Positions 26,253-34,518 of a DNA stretch of 64,000 bases are shown here, one piece after another. Made by a program: the position numbers and the translations under genes. The notes below the pieces were generated by a model. It did no database searches. It saw only the letters and a list, made by a program, of their open reading frames with translations, and had not been told where the DNA came from. The stretch comes from JABDQZ01 sp963801985 (GTDB lineage Bacteria > Pseudomonadota > Gammaproteobacteria > Chromatiales > Chromatiaceae), in assembly GCA_963801985.1 (NCBI GenBank), contig CAWDGV010000006.1, forward strand, positions 62,001 to 126,000. Reading direction: 5' to 3'. How positions within the stretch are numbered: the first letter of the stretch is position 1; each line of letters begins with the position of its first letter.

Positions 26253-27230
26253 ATGAAACGAGCACTCACAGCACAATCACAAAAAACAGATCGATTGGCT
26301 TCCGCTGAACCTGTTGTGTCAGAAACGAAAAAAAATGCCATATTTGATGACCTTCCCGGCATCACAACAAAACAGGATATTCTTAGCCTGATAGCGGAAA
26401 ATAATCGCCTGACGGATAAAGTTGACCAACTTGAAAAGCTCCACACAAAAGTTGTTCGCAAATACCAGCAAGCACAGGCATTAAAACCATACCAGGCCGA
26501 ATTGGTCAAACTCCAGCAATGCCTTGAGAAACGCGGTAAAAAAATGATCATCGTTTTTGAAGGACGAGGTGGCGCAGGTAAAGGCGGCATTATCCGGCGT
26601 ATTACCCAGTATATGAATGCAAAGCATTACAGGGTGGTTACTTTGGGCAAACCAACAGAGGAAATCCGCTCCCAGTGGTTTTACCAGAAGTACATCCGGG
26701 AATTTCCTCGTGCCGGTGAAATAGTTTTGTTTGATCGCAGTTGGTATACCAGGGCAATGATCGAGCCAGTCTTCGATTTTTGCACAGAACAGGAATACCA
26801 GGACTTTATGGAAGGTGTTGGCGGCTTTGAAAATGACCTGGTCAACCAGAACACCTTTCTCATCAAGCTGTATTTCAGCGTTTCCAGGGAAGAGCAGGCG
26901 CGCAGGTTTGCGAAACGCCAGGAAGACCCACTGCAACGCTGGAAGTTACAGGAAGTGGATCTGGATGCTGAAGAGAGGCGCGAGGAATTTACCGAAGTAA
27001 AATACAAGATGCTAAAGCATACTCATACCATGCATGCGCCCTGGACAATTATCCGTTCAGACAACAGGCACCAGGCAAGACTGAATACAATGAAAGTCAT
27101 TCTTAATGCCGCAGGGTATGACCAGCTGGATTCAGAACTGGATATAACGCCTGATTCCAATGTGGTTGTGTCCGGCGCTTACGAGGTGGAGAGAATGGAA
27201 GCTCACCGCTTACGGACGGGAAAATATTAA
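26253..27230 (+). CDS. ppk2: Polyphosphate kinase 2 (PPK2 family)
   Basis: Transfers phosphate between polyphosphate and nucleotides. The protein is 325 residues from the ATG at 26253, which has AAGGA 8 nt upstream; an in-frame ATG at 26232 has none. After a charged, partly coiled N-terminal extension of ~90 residues comes the PPK2 core: Walker A EGRGGAGKGGIIRR, the Arg-rich lid with TEEIRSQWFYQKY, Walker B FDRSWYTRAM, and QRWKLQEVDLDA. Two small departures from the usual text are GG for DA in the P-loop and T for N in DRSWYNRA. Residues suggest a single-domain class I enzyme, but class needs a tree. A terminator overlaps the stop. Confidence 0.92.
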   Translation: MKRALTAQSQKTDRLASAEPVVSETKKNAIFDDLPGITTKQDILSLIAENNRLTDKVDQLEKLHTKVVRKYQQAQALKPYQAELVKLQQCLEKRGKKMIIVFEGRGGAGKGGIIRRITQYMNAKHYRVVTLGKPTEEIRSQWFYQKYIREFPRAGEIVLFDRSWYTRAMIEPVFDFCTEQEYQDFMEGVGGFENDLVNQNTFLIKLYFSVSREEQARRFAKRQEDPLQRWKLQEVDLDAEERREEFTEVKYKMLKHTHTMHAPWTIIRSDNRHQARLNTMKVILNAAGYDQLDSELDITPDSNVVVSGAYEVERMEAHRLRTGKY

Positions 27231-27243
27231 CCGTAAGCTTTTT
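27208..27243 (+). terminator. Intrinsic terminator of ppk2
   Basis: GCTTACGG (27208-27215) pairs with CCGTAAGC (27231-27238) around a 15-nt loop and is followed by five T. The 5' arm and the loop include the last codons and stop of ppk2. Confidence 0.75.
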
Positions 27244-27290
27244 CTATTTGATTTTTTGTATTTGTTTTCATGCCCTGCATAAAAGACCGG

Positions 27291-27533
27291 CTATTTTAAA
27301 GATTTAAGTACTTTGATAATTTTTTCGCGCTGGGCAAATATTATTTTTAATTCATTTTTTATATGTTTCAACTCTTTTTCATTTTTCTCATTATCGAGTC
27401 GTTGTTGCAGTTTTTTGCCTTTCTTTTTTAATTTATGCTGAATCTCCTTCAGGCATTTCTTTTCCTCGTGTTGTTTGCTTTTCTTTGCATTAAGCAATTC
27501 GCGAGATAATTTAAGCAACTTGGGTGTTTTCAT
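27291..27533 (-). CDS. Small lysine-rich coiled-coil protein, unknown function
   Basis: An 80-residue, strongly basic protein with no Cys, Trp or Tyr. From residue 5 onward it reads as one long amphipathic helix with heptad-like Leu/Ile spacing (LLKLSRELLNAKK, LKEIQHKLKKKGKKL). The ribosome-binding site GGAG lies 9 nt upstream of the ATG and the gene starts 14 nt after the Na/Pi cotransporter, so it is very likely translated and co-transcribed with it. I do not recognise the family. A basic coiled coil beside polyphosphate and phosphate genes could bind polyphosphate or nucleic acid, but that is a guess. Confidence 0.7.
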   Translation of the reverse strand: MKTPKLLKLSRELLNAKKSKQHEEKKCLKEIQHKLKKKGKKLQQRLDNEKNEKELKHIKNELKIIFAQREKIIKVLKSLK

Positions 27534-27547
27534 CAGCCTGTCTCCGG

Positions 27548-29356
27548 TTATTGACTGTCAGCTTCGTTTATTATGTCGTTTAATTCATCACTGGTCAGCG
27601 AAATACTTCTTTCAGCCTGTTTCATTTCATAATCACCTGTCGAGAACAACGTTTCACCCATTTGTATCAGGTTCTTTGCAACATCATAGGCGTAAGATGA
27701 ATCATTCATCAGTGAAGTAGCCATCTCTGCTGTAATTTTACTGTCTCTAATCAGGGCTTCCAGAACACCATTGACGGTAATGTCATTTTCTTCCATTTCC
27801 AGCTTGAGACTGTCTAATGACAAAATCATTTCCGGATCATCACCACTTTCACTGACAGTTGCAAGCCTGCGCATCAGTTCACCAAGCTGGAGCCGAATCT
27901 TATTGTACTCTGAACGAATAAACTCGTTATCCGACACAATATACTGGGAAAGATTTTTGTGCATGTGCTTGGTATCCTTGATTGCCTCAACGATATCTCT
28001 CCCTGCTGCACGTAATTTGAATAATTCGTCAGTCTGATCCGGCGTCATTTTCGTTTGCGAGCGACTGATGAAATTAATAATTTCACCATACAGCCCTTTT
28101 ACGCTCTGGTTATATTCCTGATCAAAATCTATAGGCATGACCTTGCTTTTTTCATTAACAATCAGATCCAGCTCTTTATCAGAAAGAATGTCATGCCGAT
28201 GCAGATTCAGCCCGTGAGAGATAATTGCAAAAGCATTATCGTATAGATGTAATATTTCCTTGCGCACAGCTTCAATAGCAGTATCAGGCAGTTCTTCAGC
28301 TGATTCATTCAGATACTTCGGTTCCGATATTGCAAGTATTTTCTCTGGCATAAAGGAGGTCAGAAAATCCACCAGCCTGCCTGTAAACGGCAGCATCGCA
28401 ACGATGCCAATCGTATTGAAAATAGTATGGAAAACCGCAAGCTTCAGCGTATAGTCATCTGCAGCAATCCCAACAGATTCACTCACCCAATCCACTCCCA
28501 GGGCAATCTGGTAGATAAATATAATCGCAATTGCTGCAGTAACAATATTAAAGATCAAGTGTGCAACAGCCAGACGCTTGCCTTGCACATTCGAACTCAT
28601 GGAACCCAGGATAGCGGTAATCGTTGTTCCTATATTAGCCCCAATTGCCAGTGCCAATGCATTCTCATAAGTAATCTGCTGGGCAGCCAGTGCTGTAATA
28701 ATAATAACCAGGGTGGCATGACTGGATTGCATGATGACCGTTGCCGCAATACCGATCAGCGTAAACACTAGGATTCCGGGATAACCCTCAACCGCAAAAG
28801 CGGTCAGATCAATCGTGTCACGAAAGGCTTCAAAGCCTTCTTTCATATAATGGATACCTAAAAACAGGAACCCCAGACCGGCAAGCACATAACCAATCCC
28901 CTGTATGCTTCTCGACTTCTGAAAGATACCTATTATTCCAAACACCAGCATTGGCATGGCGTAAGCAGAAATTTTCACCTTCAGGCCAAAACCTGCAATT
29001 AACCAGGCGCCTGTCGTAGTACCCAGGTTAGCACCAAAAATAATTCCAATACCGGCTGCCAGACTGATTAAGCCGGCACTCAAAAAAGAAATCGTGATGA
29101 CCGAAACCAGGGAACTCGACTGCATGACCGTCGTACTGATAACACCAAAGGATAATGACTTCCAAAGACTGTTCGTGGTTTTGCGTAATAATTTTTCCAG
29201 CAGCCCACCGGTAAACGCTTTAAAACCTTCCTCAAGTGAAAGCATGCCGAACAGAAAAATCGCCACACCCGCTGAAATTTCCTTGAAATTCGGACTTATC
29301 CAGAATCCGTAAGCCAGAACCAACAGCATTGAGGAGAAAATGATTCTTTTAAACAT
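27548..29356 (-). CDS. Na+/phosphate cotransporter with C-terminal PhoU-like domain
   Basis: A 602-residue inner-membrane protein of the Na/Pi-cotransporter II (NptA/YjbB) family. The duplicated signature appears as TTVMQSSSLVSVITISFLSAGLI and TVIMQSSHATLVIIITAL. The usual GANLGTT/GANIGTT motifs follow each copy. After about nine helices (to residue ~345) a soluble helical domain of ~250 residues resembles PhoU. The start has AAGGA 8 nt upstream. In E. coli YjbB exports phosphate; here the direction of transport is not known. It forms an operon with the 80-residue lysine-rich gene. Confidence 0.9.
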   Translation of the reverse strand: MFKRIIFSSMLLVLAYGFWISPNFKEISAGVAIFLFGMLSLEEGFKAFTGGLLEKLLRKTTNSLWKSLSFGVISTTVMQSSSLVSVITISFLSAGLISLAAGIGIIFGANLGTTTGAWLIAGFGLKVKISAYAMPMLVFGIIGIFQKSRSIQGIGYVLAGLGFLFLGIHYMKEGFEAFRDTIDLTAFAVEGYPGILVFTLIGIAATVIMQSSHATLVIIITALAAQQITYENALALAIGANIGTTITAILGSMSSNVQGKRLAVAHLIFNIVTAAIAIIFIYQIALGVDWVSESVGIAADDYTLKLAVFHTIFNTIGIVAMLPFTGRLVDFLTSFMPEKILAISEPKYLNESAEELPDTAIEAVRKEILHLYDNAFAIISHGLNLHRHDILSDKELDLIVNEKSKVMPIDFDQEYNQSVKGLYGEIINFISRSQTKMTPDQTDELFKLRAAGRDIVEAIKDTKHMHKNLSQYIVSDNEFIRSEYNKIRLQLGELMRRLATVSESGDDPEMILSLDSLKLEMEENDITVNGVLEALIRDSKITAEMATSLMNDSSYAYDVAKNLIQMGETLFSTGDYEMKQAERSISLTSDELNDIINEADSQ

Positions 29357-29420
29357 TACAAAATCCTTGTGAGGGCGAACAATATAAACGCATGAAATTT
29401 ATGAAAATGCAAAACACCAT

Positions 29421-29538
29421 AAAAAAATCCCGCAGATCCATTCCTAGTATGAATGCGCAGGACTTTATTATATACAATGTATATACAAGTCGCCATAAAA
29501 AAATCCTGCGCATCCTTTCCTTAAGGACACGCAGGATT
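29421..29538 (-). repeat. Duplicated terminator-like element
   Basis: Two related copies, about 29418-29465 and 29494-29541, share CCATAAAAAAATCC followed by a GC-rich stem ending in GCGCAGGA or CGCAGGAT. The downstream copy is a good terminator and the other is degenerate. Between them lies a 17-bp A+T dyad, TATATAC-AAT-GTATATA (29469-29485). Confidence 0.6.
29497..29538 (-). terminator. Intrinsic terminator of the PiT gene
   Basis: On the minus strand AATCCTGCG pairs with CGCAGGATT (29530-29538 with 29502-29510) and an inner TCCTT/AAGGA stem extends the hairpin. Seven T follow (29497-29503). It begins 18 nt after the PiT stop codon. Confidence 0.85.
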
Positions 29539-29555
29539 CGTTTGATTTACCCAGT

Positions 29556-31124
29556 TTAAGGCAACATCATTCCACGTAACGTGAAAAACAGAATCGCTGC
29601 CATGATTCCGGAAGCAGGCACCGTGATAATCCAGGCAGCCGCAATTTTCAAAAGTGCTGAACGCTTGACAAGCTCATTCTTATAAACCCTTTTCAAGCCT
29701 TTACGTTCCTTCTTTGATAAATCAGCTTCTGCTTTATGCTGTTGCAACTGATCCAGCATCAAGGACTTTTCAGCAATCGAAGCCTGATCAAACTCATCCA
29801 GGAATTTTATAACCTGAGCTTCGTCCGAGTCGTGGTGATGATCCTTGATTTCATCGATCATTCTGGCGTAACTGCGTTTGAGGTACTCCCGCAGGAAACC
29901 CACACCGAAGACACCGCCAACGGCAATGTGCGTCGAGGAAACCGGCAGCCCCAGCTGTGACGCAATAATGACCGTAATGGCAGCAGCCATTGCAATCGAG
30001 AAGGCGCGCATCTGATCCAGTTCGGTTATTTCGGAACCGACTGTTCGAATCAGTTTAGGTCCATACAAAGCAAGCCCCAGAGCAATACCGATAGCACCAA
30101 CCATCATAACCCAGAGAGGTATACTTGCCTTCTGGACAACTCCACCATGTAAAATAGCATCATTAATTGCAGCCAAAGGACCAACAGCGTTGGCTACGTC
30201 ATTGGCACCATGGGCAAAACTCAGCAGTGCCGCGGCAAAGATCAGTGGCACAGTAAACAACGTATTTACAGCTAGCTTGTTGTTTTCAAGCTTGTCGGCA
30301 GTTTTGCTGATTAGAGGTTTTACAATGGCAAAAATGATGAAAGCCGCAGCTGCACCGACCATGGCTGCTGTCACCAGGTCAACTTTCCAGATCTTTTTAA
30401 GTCCTTTCAGTGTCAGGTAAGTAGCAAAGGCAAAGGCCATCAACGCGATGAGTATTGGCACCATTTTCTTGGCTGCCAGACGCATATCTTTCCTATAGGT
30501 AATTGTGCGCTTGATAAGAAACAGGAAACCAGCAGCTATCAACCCACCCAGAACGGGAGAAATAACCCAGCTGGCCGCTATCATGCCCATTTTATCCCAA
30601 TTGGCGATACCAATTCCGGCAGCAGCTATACCAGCACCCAAAACACCACCAACGATAGAGTGAGTAGTTGATACCGGGGCGCCCAGTGCGGTGGCAATAT
30701 TCAGCCAGAGGGCTCCGGCCAGCAAAGCCGCCATCATTACCCAGATAAAGGTATTGGGATCGGTTATTAATGCAGGATCGATAATACCCTTCTTGATTGT
30801 AGATACGACTTCACCACCAGCCAGTAATGCCCCCGAAGCTTCAAAAATAGCAGCTATAACAATTGCACCTACCATTGTCAGCGCCTTGGAACCCACTGCC
30901 GGGCCAACATTATTGGCAACATCATTGGCGCCAATATTCATTGCCATGTAGCCACCAATGATGGCAGCTGCAAGCAGCATAAAACCACCTGGAATATCGC
31001 CTATTTCAGAGTAGACATAAAGCACAATGCCCACAATAAACAGCATCGCATAACCAATTCTCATAAGCTCTGGGCGGTTAAACGCTGTTGCTTTTTCAAT
31101 TTGATTTATTTGTTTCAGATCCAT
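29556..31124 (-). CDS. Inorganic phosphate transporter, PiT family
   Basis: A 522-residue inner-membrane permease. The duplicated PiT signature appears as GANDVANNVGPAVGSKAL near residue 65 and GANDVANAVGPLAAI near residue 300, with a P-[VS]-S-T-T/H-type element at GAPVSTTHSIVGG and GLPVSSTHIAVGG. A soluble insert of about 100 residues after residue 405 (DHHHDSDEAQVIK) precedes the final helices. Such transporters use H+ or Na+. The ribosome-binding site AAGGGGG lies 6 nt upstream of the ATG. It is followed by its own terminator, so it is separate from the Na/Pi gene. Confidence 0.94.
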   Translation of the reverse strand: MDLKQINQIEKATAFNRPELMRIGYAMLFIVGIVLYVYSEIGDIPGGFMLLAAAIIGGYMAMNIGANDVANNVGPAVGSKALTMVGAIVIAAIFEASGALLAGGEVVSTIKKGIIDPALITDPNTFIWVMMAALLAGALWLNIATALGAPVSTTHSIVGGVLGAGIAAAGIGIANWDKMGMIAASWVISPVLGGLIAAGFLFLIKRTITYRKDMRLAAKKMVPILIALMAFAFATYLTLKGLKKIWKVDLVTAAMVGAAAAFIIFAIVKPLISKTADKLENNKLAVNTLFTVPLIFAAALLSFAHGANDVANAVGPLAAINDAILHGGVVQKASIPLWVMMVGAIGIALGLALYGPKLIRTVGSEITELDQMRAFSIAMAAAITVIIASQLGLPVSSTHIAVGGVFGVGFLREYLKRSYARMIDEIKDHHHDSDEAQVIKFLDEFDQASIAEKSLMLDQLQQHKAEADLSKKERKGLKRVYKNELVKRSALLKIAAAWIITVPASGIMAAILFFTLRGMMLP

Positions 31125-31222
31125 AAAGCCCCCTTGATTAATGCAATTCAGATTTAGCAGAATTGGACCTTGTTAGCATATTCTGAACTTACGATTCGTT
31201 TCCATGACGTGGAACAACTAAT

Positions 31223-31262
31223 CTGTAACAAAATTGCAATTTTTATGTAAATTTTATGCCAA
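31223..31262 (+). promoter_or_regulatory. Four Pho-box-like 7-bp units with 11-bp spacing
   Basis: Units CTGTAAC, TTGCAAT, ATGTAAA and ATGCCAA are separated by exactly four A or four T each, giving a strict 11-bp period. This is the architecture bound by PhoB dimers (7-bp direct repeats with 4-bp A+T spacers). The site is in the gap between PiT (minus) and corA (plus), and the units read toward corA. Confidence 0.5.
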
Positions 31263-31379
31263 TAAATTGTAAAGTTGATGTTGTCAGCCTTTGATGCAAC
31301 GGCTTAGTTTTTGAAAATTGTTTAATCTGCTGTTCTGTTGGCCTGATATTTTCCAAACGTGTTTACAGGGGTAATAAAT

Positions 31380-32330
31380 ATGCTGAGAGCCTACGGTCTA
31401 GTCGAAAATAAATTGGTAACACTCAAAGCGACCGATGATGATGGCCAGTATCTTAATGAAGCTCGCTGGATAGATTTGGCCGATCCGACTCCGAATGAGC
31501 TAACGTTAATCAATTCCATGTGTGAATTGGCAATTCCCAGCATGGATGAAGTCAATGAACTGGAATCCAGTTCCCATCATTTAGTCACAAAAGAATGTTT
31601 CCAGCTAAACAGCCTCTACTTCCACCGCCCGGGAGGGGAACCGCGCAACACCAATGTGGCTTTTATCTATGACGGGACCAGGCTGATTACACTTTGCTCT
31701 TATGAATTGCCCCAGCTTCGGTTGTTGCGCCGGCGCAATAAAACCGGCAGAAGCCCGCTGGTCGATGCGATGGAGATTTTACTGGCTCTACAGGACATTA
31801 GACTGGAAGGACTCGGCGATGATACAGAGCAGATTTATCATACCCTTTCAGACATTCAAAAAGAGATATTGAGTCGCCGCAGCGAAGACCTGGAATCTGC
31901 CGTAGACGGATTGGCCGAACAGGAAATCCTGATTGGCACGACTCGACTCTGCCTCATGGATGCCCAACGCGACTTGCGCTTTCTTATTCGCCTGCCCCTG
32001 CTTGGTAAAAAATACCGCAAAATAGCTAACAGCTTATTACAGGATATCGACTCGCTTATGCCGCATAATAATTTCCTGTCGGATAAAGCCGATTTTCTGC
32101 TCAATGCAGCACTGGGCTTTATCAATATGGAACAGAATAAACTGCTCAAGATTTTCTCGCTTGCCGCGCTGACCTTTTTACCACCGACTCTGATCGGGGC
32201 CATCTACGGCATGAATTTTCCGGACATGCCGGAGATGTCATGGCCCTGGGGTTACCCCATGGCACTGGTCCTGATGGTGCTTGCCGCAGTCCTCCCTATC
32301 CTGTTCCTCAAACGCAGGGGATGGCTGTAG
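31380..32330 (+). CDS. corA: CorA-family magnesium/divalent cation channel
   Basis: A 316-residue CorA channel. The cytoplasmic N-terminal domain and long helices are followed by two C-terminal membrane helices, with the selectivity motif YGMNF and the loop MPEMSWPWGYP after the first. The cytoplasmic basic end KRRGWL is typical. I chose the ATG at 31380 (MLRAYGLVENK) because AGGGG lies 8 nt upstream; a GTG at 31359 in frame has no such site. It is a single-gene unit divergent from PiT. Mg2+ supply beside polyphosphate genes may be relevant because polyphosphate is stored as a Mg2+ salt (inference). Confidence 0.93.
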   Translation: MLRAYGLVENKLVTLKATDDDGQYLNEARWIDLADPTPNELTLINSMCELAIPSMDEVNELESSSHHLVTKECFQLNSLYFHRPGGEPRNTNVAFIYDGTRLITLCSYELPQLRLLRRRNKTGRSPLVDAMEILLALQDIRLEGLGDDTEQIYHTLSDIQKEILSRRSEDLESAVDGLAEQEILIGTTRLCLMDAQRDLRFLIRLPLLGKKYRKIANSLLQDIDSLMPHNNFLSDKADFLLNAALGFINMEQNKLLKIFSLAALTFLPPTLIGAIYGMNFPDMPEMSWPWGYPMALVLMVLAAVLPILFLKRRGWL

Positions 32331-32375
32331 CATCACGCTCTTTATGCAGAGTCATGAAGATGATCCCGAAACCGA

Positions 32376-32948
32376 TTATTTCTGCAGCAGATGCTGCAGA
32401 TCACTGGCAACATCTTCAACCGAAACCAGCTCGTCATATCCCATAACAACCAGGCCGTTGGGATTAACCAGAAAATAAGGCGCGCCTCCCATTTCATTAA
32501 CCGCAGACATAAACTGCACCGTGAAAATTGTCCAGATAGACCGGGTCAAAACAGCCACCACCAGCTGTGGATGAGCGGTCCGGATCCGCTGTATAAAACT
32601 TTCGCCAGGCTCATGTGCCAATACCAGCACGCGCTGGATATCTGTTTTACCGGCGATAACTTTTTGCGTTAGCTGCAATTGCTGCTCACACACCTCATCA
32701 CATGAGGTTTCAGCAAACAAAATATAGGTCCATTGCCCTTTTAACAGGGTGGCTGGCAAGGCCTGGTTTTTGTCATCCACCAGCACCATGTCGGACAAGG
32801 GTATGGGCGGCATGAGCCTGGTGCCGTTTAAGGTAAATTTCGCTGTTCCCAGTAGCTGCCAGGCAACGATAATCACCACCACCAGAACCGGCAAGACGAT
32901 AAGCAAGGTCCGGTTTATCGGCCTGTCTTTATTTTCAGATTCATTCAT
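32376..32948 (-). CDS. SCO-like membrane-anchored thioredoxin-fold protein
   Basis: A 190-residue protein with one N-terminal helix (TLLIVLPVLVVVIIVAWQLL) and a periplasmic domain. The CxxxC pair in TSCDEVCEQQL sits where SCO/Cu-A assembly proteins carry their copper ligands (usually CPDVC). I cannot identify the distal copper-binding His of true SCO proteins, so a thiol-redox role is also possible. It overlaps bioD by 4 nt (ATGA), at the end of the biotin operon, although biotin synthesis needs no such protein. Confidence 0.65.
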   Translation of the reverse strand: MNESENKDRPINRTLLIVLPVLVVVIIVAWQLLGTAKFTLNGTRLMPPIPLSDMVLVDDKNQALPATLLKGQWTYILFAETSCDEVCEQQLQLTQKVIAGKTDIQRVLVLAHEPGESFIQRIRTAHPQLVVAVLTRSIWTIFTVQFMSAVNEMGGAPYFLVNPNGLVVMGYDELVSVEDVASDLQHLLQK

Positions 32949-33628
32949 TCTGTTTTAACCAATTCATCAATCGTTAAATAACCCGCAACTTCGCCAGCCA
33001 CCGCATCCTTTAAAAAAGGAACGACACCCAGGCAGGGAGTATCAAGATATCTTTTCAATGTCGCGATATTTTCCCTGACATGCGACATATCCGGATCCAG
33101 CTGCGTACCTACCCAACCCGCGACCTGGCAGCCTTTAGCCCGGACAGACTGCAAGCTGAGTCTCGCGTGATTGATACAACCCAGCTTTAAGCCGACAATC
33201 AGGATAACCGGCAGCTCAAGTTGTTGCGGAATGTCACCGACGTCAAATTGCTCATTCAGAGGCACCAGCCAGCCACCTGCGCCTTCAACCAGGGTAACTT
33301 CAGCCTGTGACCGCAGGGATTGAAAAGCCTGCCTGATGCTTTCCATATCAATCACTACGTTATCTTCCGCAGCTGCGATATGCGGTGCTATTGCTGGTTC
33401 AAACAGGTAGGGATTCAGCAGCTGATATTCAGGCTCAACTGAAGACTGCTGTTGCAACATGACAGCGTCCTGGTTGAGCTGAAGGCCTTTATATTGCGTT
33501 ACGCCGGCGGCTACCGGCTTCATTGCATTGACCTGCAAACCAGACTGCTGAAACGCCTGCATCAGGCCTAGCGTTAATAAGGTCTTGCCACAATCCGTGT
33601 CAGTGCCCGTGATAAAAAAAGCAGCCAT
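32945..33628 (-). CDS. bioD: Dethiobiotin synthetase
   Basis: ATP-dependent carboxylation and ring closure of diaminopelargonic acid to dethiobiotin. The 227-residue protein has the P-loop FITGTDTDCGKT at residues 5-16, the KPVAAG substrate motif and EGAGGWLVPL. Its start overlaps the bioC stop by 1 nt. Fifth biotin gene of the bioB-F-H-C-D operon. Confidence 0.96.
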   Translation of the reverse strand: MAAFFITGTDTDCGKTLLTLGLMQAFQQSGLQVNAMKPVAAGVTQYKGLQLNQDAVMLQQQSSVEPEYQLLNPYLFEPAIAPHIAAAEDNVVIDMESIRQAFQSLRSQAEVTLVEGAGGWLVPLNEQFDVGDIPQQLELPVILIVGLKLGCINHARLSLQSVRAKGCQVAGWVGTQLDPDMSHVRENIATLKRYLDTPCLGVVPFLKDAVAGEVAGYLTIDELVKTE

Positions 33629-34518
33629 TAACGGCGCCCTATCAGGTCTACCGGCACATGGAACTCACCTTCAACGGACTGTTGCCTGGCTTTTAGTTGA
33701 GCTGGACGCCATGCATGGCCGTAAACCACTTCGTAGGAAGCGGGCAAACGCCCCTCCTGCCTGAACTTTTCATAAGCATTAACCATGGCCTGCCAACGAT
33801 GCTTACCTGTCATGCCCCGCTGGCGGCTACTTGCTGCATTTTGTGCACCCAGCATTTTCAAATCCTTCACCAGGCGACTGACTTTGTCATAAGTAAGTGT
33901 CATGCGTTCAGCATCCATGACCGGATCAGCAAACTGTTCCTGCATCAACATATCACCAATATCATGCATATCAATAAACTGGCTGGTGTGTGGCAACTGG
34001 TCGACTTCAGCCCAGGCAGCCCGCAGTTCTTTTAACGTATCCGGACCAAAAGTTGAAAACATCAACAACCCTTCCGGCTTGAGTACGCGCATAAACTCGG
34101 CAAATGTCTGCTTTAGATCGGTACACCACTGAATTGCCACATTGGAAAAAACCAGGTCGACGCTCTGGTCAGCCAGGGGCAGTTGTTCAATATCACCACA
34201 GACACAACTGGGACGACGTAACCAGCGCCCTTGTTTACCGGCATGATGCAACATGGGCAATGCAAAATCGAGCGACAGAATTTTGGCCTTGTTATAACGT
34301 TTTAACAAACCATTACTGCAATGCCCTGTACCAGAACCGGCATCCAGTACCACGGCCGGCTTTAACTTGACGTAATCGAGTCGCTCCAGCATGCGTTCGC
34401 CAATCTCTCTCTGCAATACAGCCACCTGGTCGTAATCTTGTGCAGATCTTGAAAATGACTGGCGCACCCTGCTCTTGTCTATCGTGTTCGGATTGTTATT
34501 TTCAATTATTTTCTTCAT
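33628..34518 (-). CDS. bioC: Malonyl-[acyl-carrier-protein] O-methyltransferase
   Basis: Methylates malonyl-ACP so that the fatty-acid pathway can build pimeloyl-ACP methyl ester. The 296-residue enzyme begins with the family motif VRQSFSRSAQDYDQVAVLQ and has SAM motif VLDAGSGTGHCS and DLVFSNVAIQWC. I chose the ATG at 34518 because it overlaps the bioH stop as ATGA; the frame extends to 34560 with a further Met but into bioH. It works directly before BioH in the pathway. Confidence 0.95.
   Translation of the reverse strand: MKKIIENNNPNTIDKSRVRQSFSRSAQDYDQVAVLQREIGERMLERLDYVKLKPAVVLDAGSGTGHCSNGLLKRYNKAKILSLDFALPMLHHAGKQGRWLRRPSCVCGDIEQLPLADQSVDLVFSNVAIQWCTDLKQTFAEFMRVLKPEGLLMFSTFGPDTLKELRAAWAEVDQLPHTSQFIDMHDIGDMLMQEQFADPVMDAERMTLTYDKVSRLVKDLKMLGAQNAASSRQRGMTGKHRWQAMVNAYEKFRQEGRLPASYEVVYGHAWRPAQLKARQQSVEGEFHVPVDLIGRR

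Noticed and set aside
29370..29420. Possible Pho box before the Na/Pi cotransporter gene (minus-strand TTTTCATAAATTTCATGC)
   Set aside because: Only about 10-11 of 18 positions match, and the region is A+T-rich.
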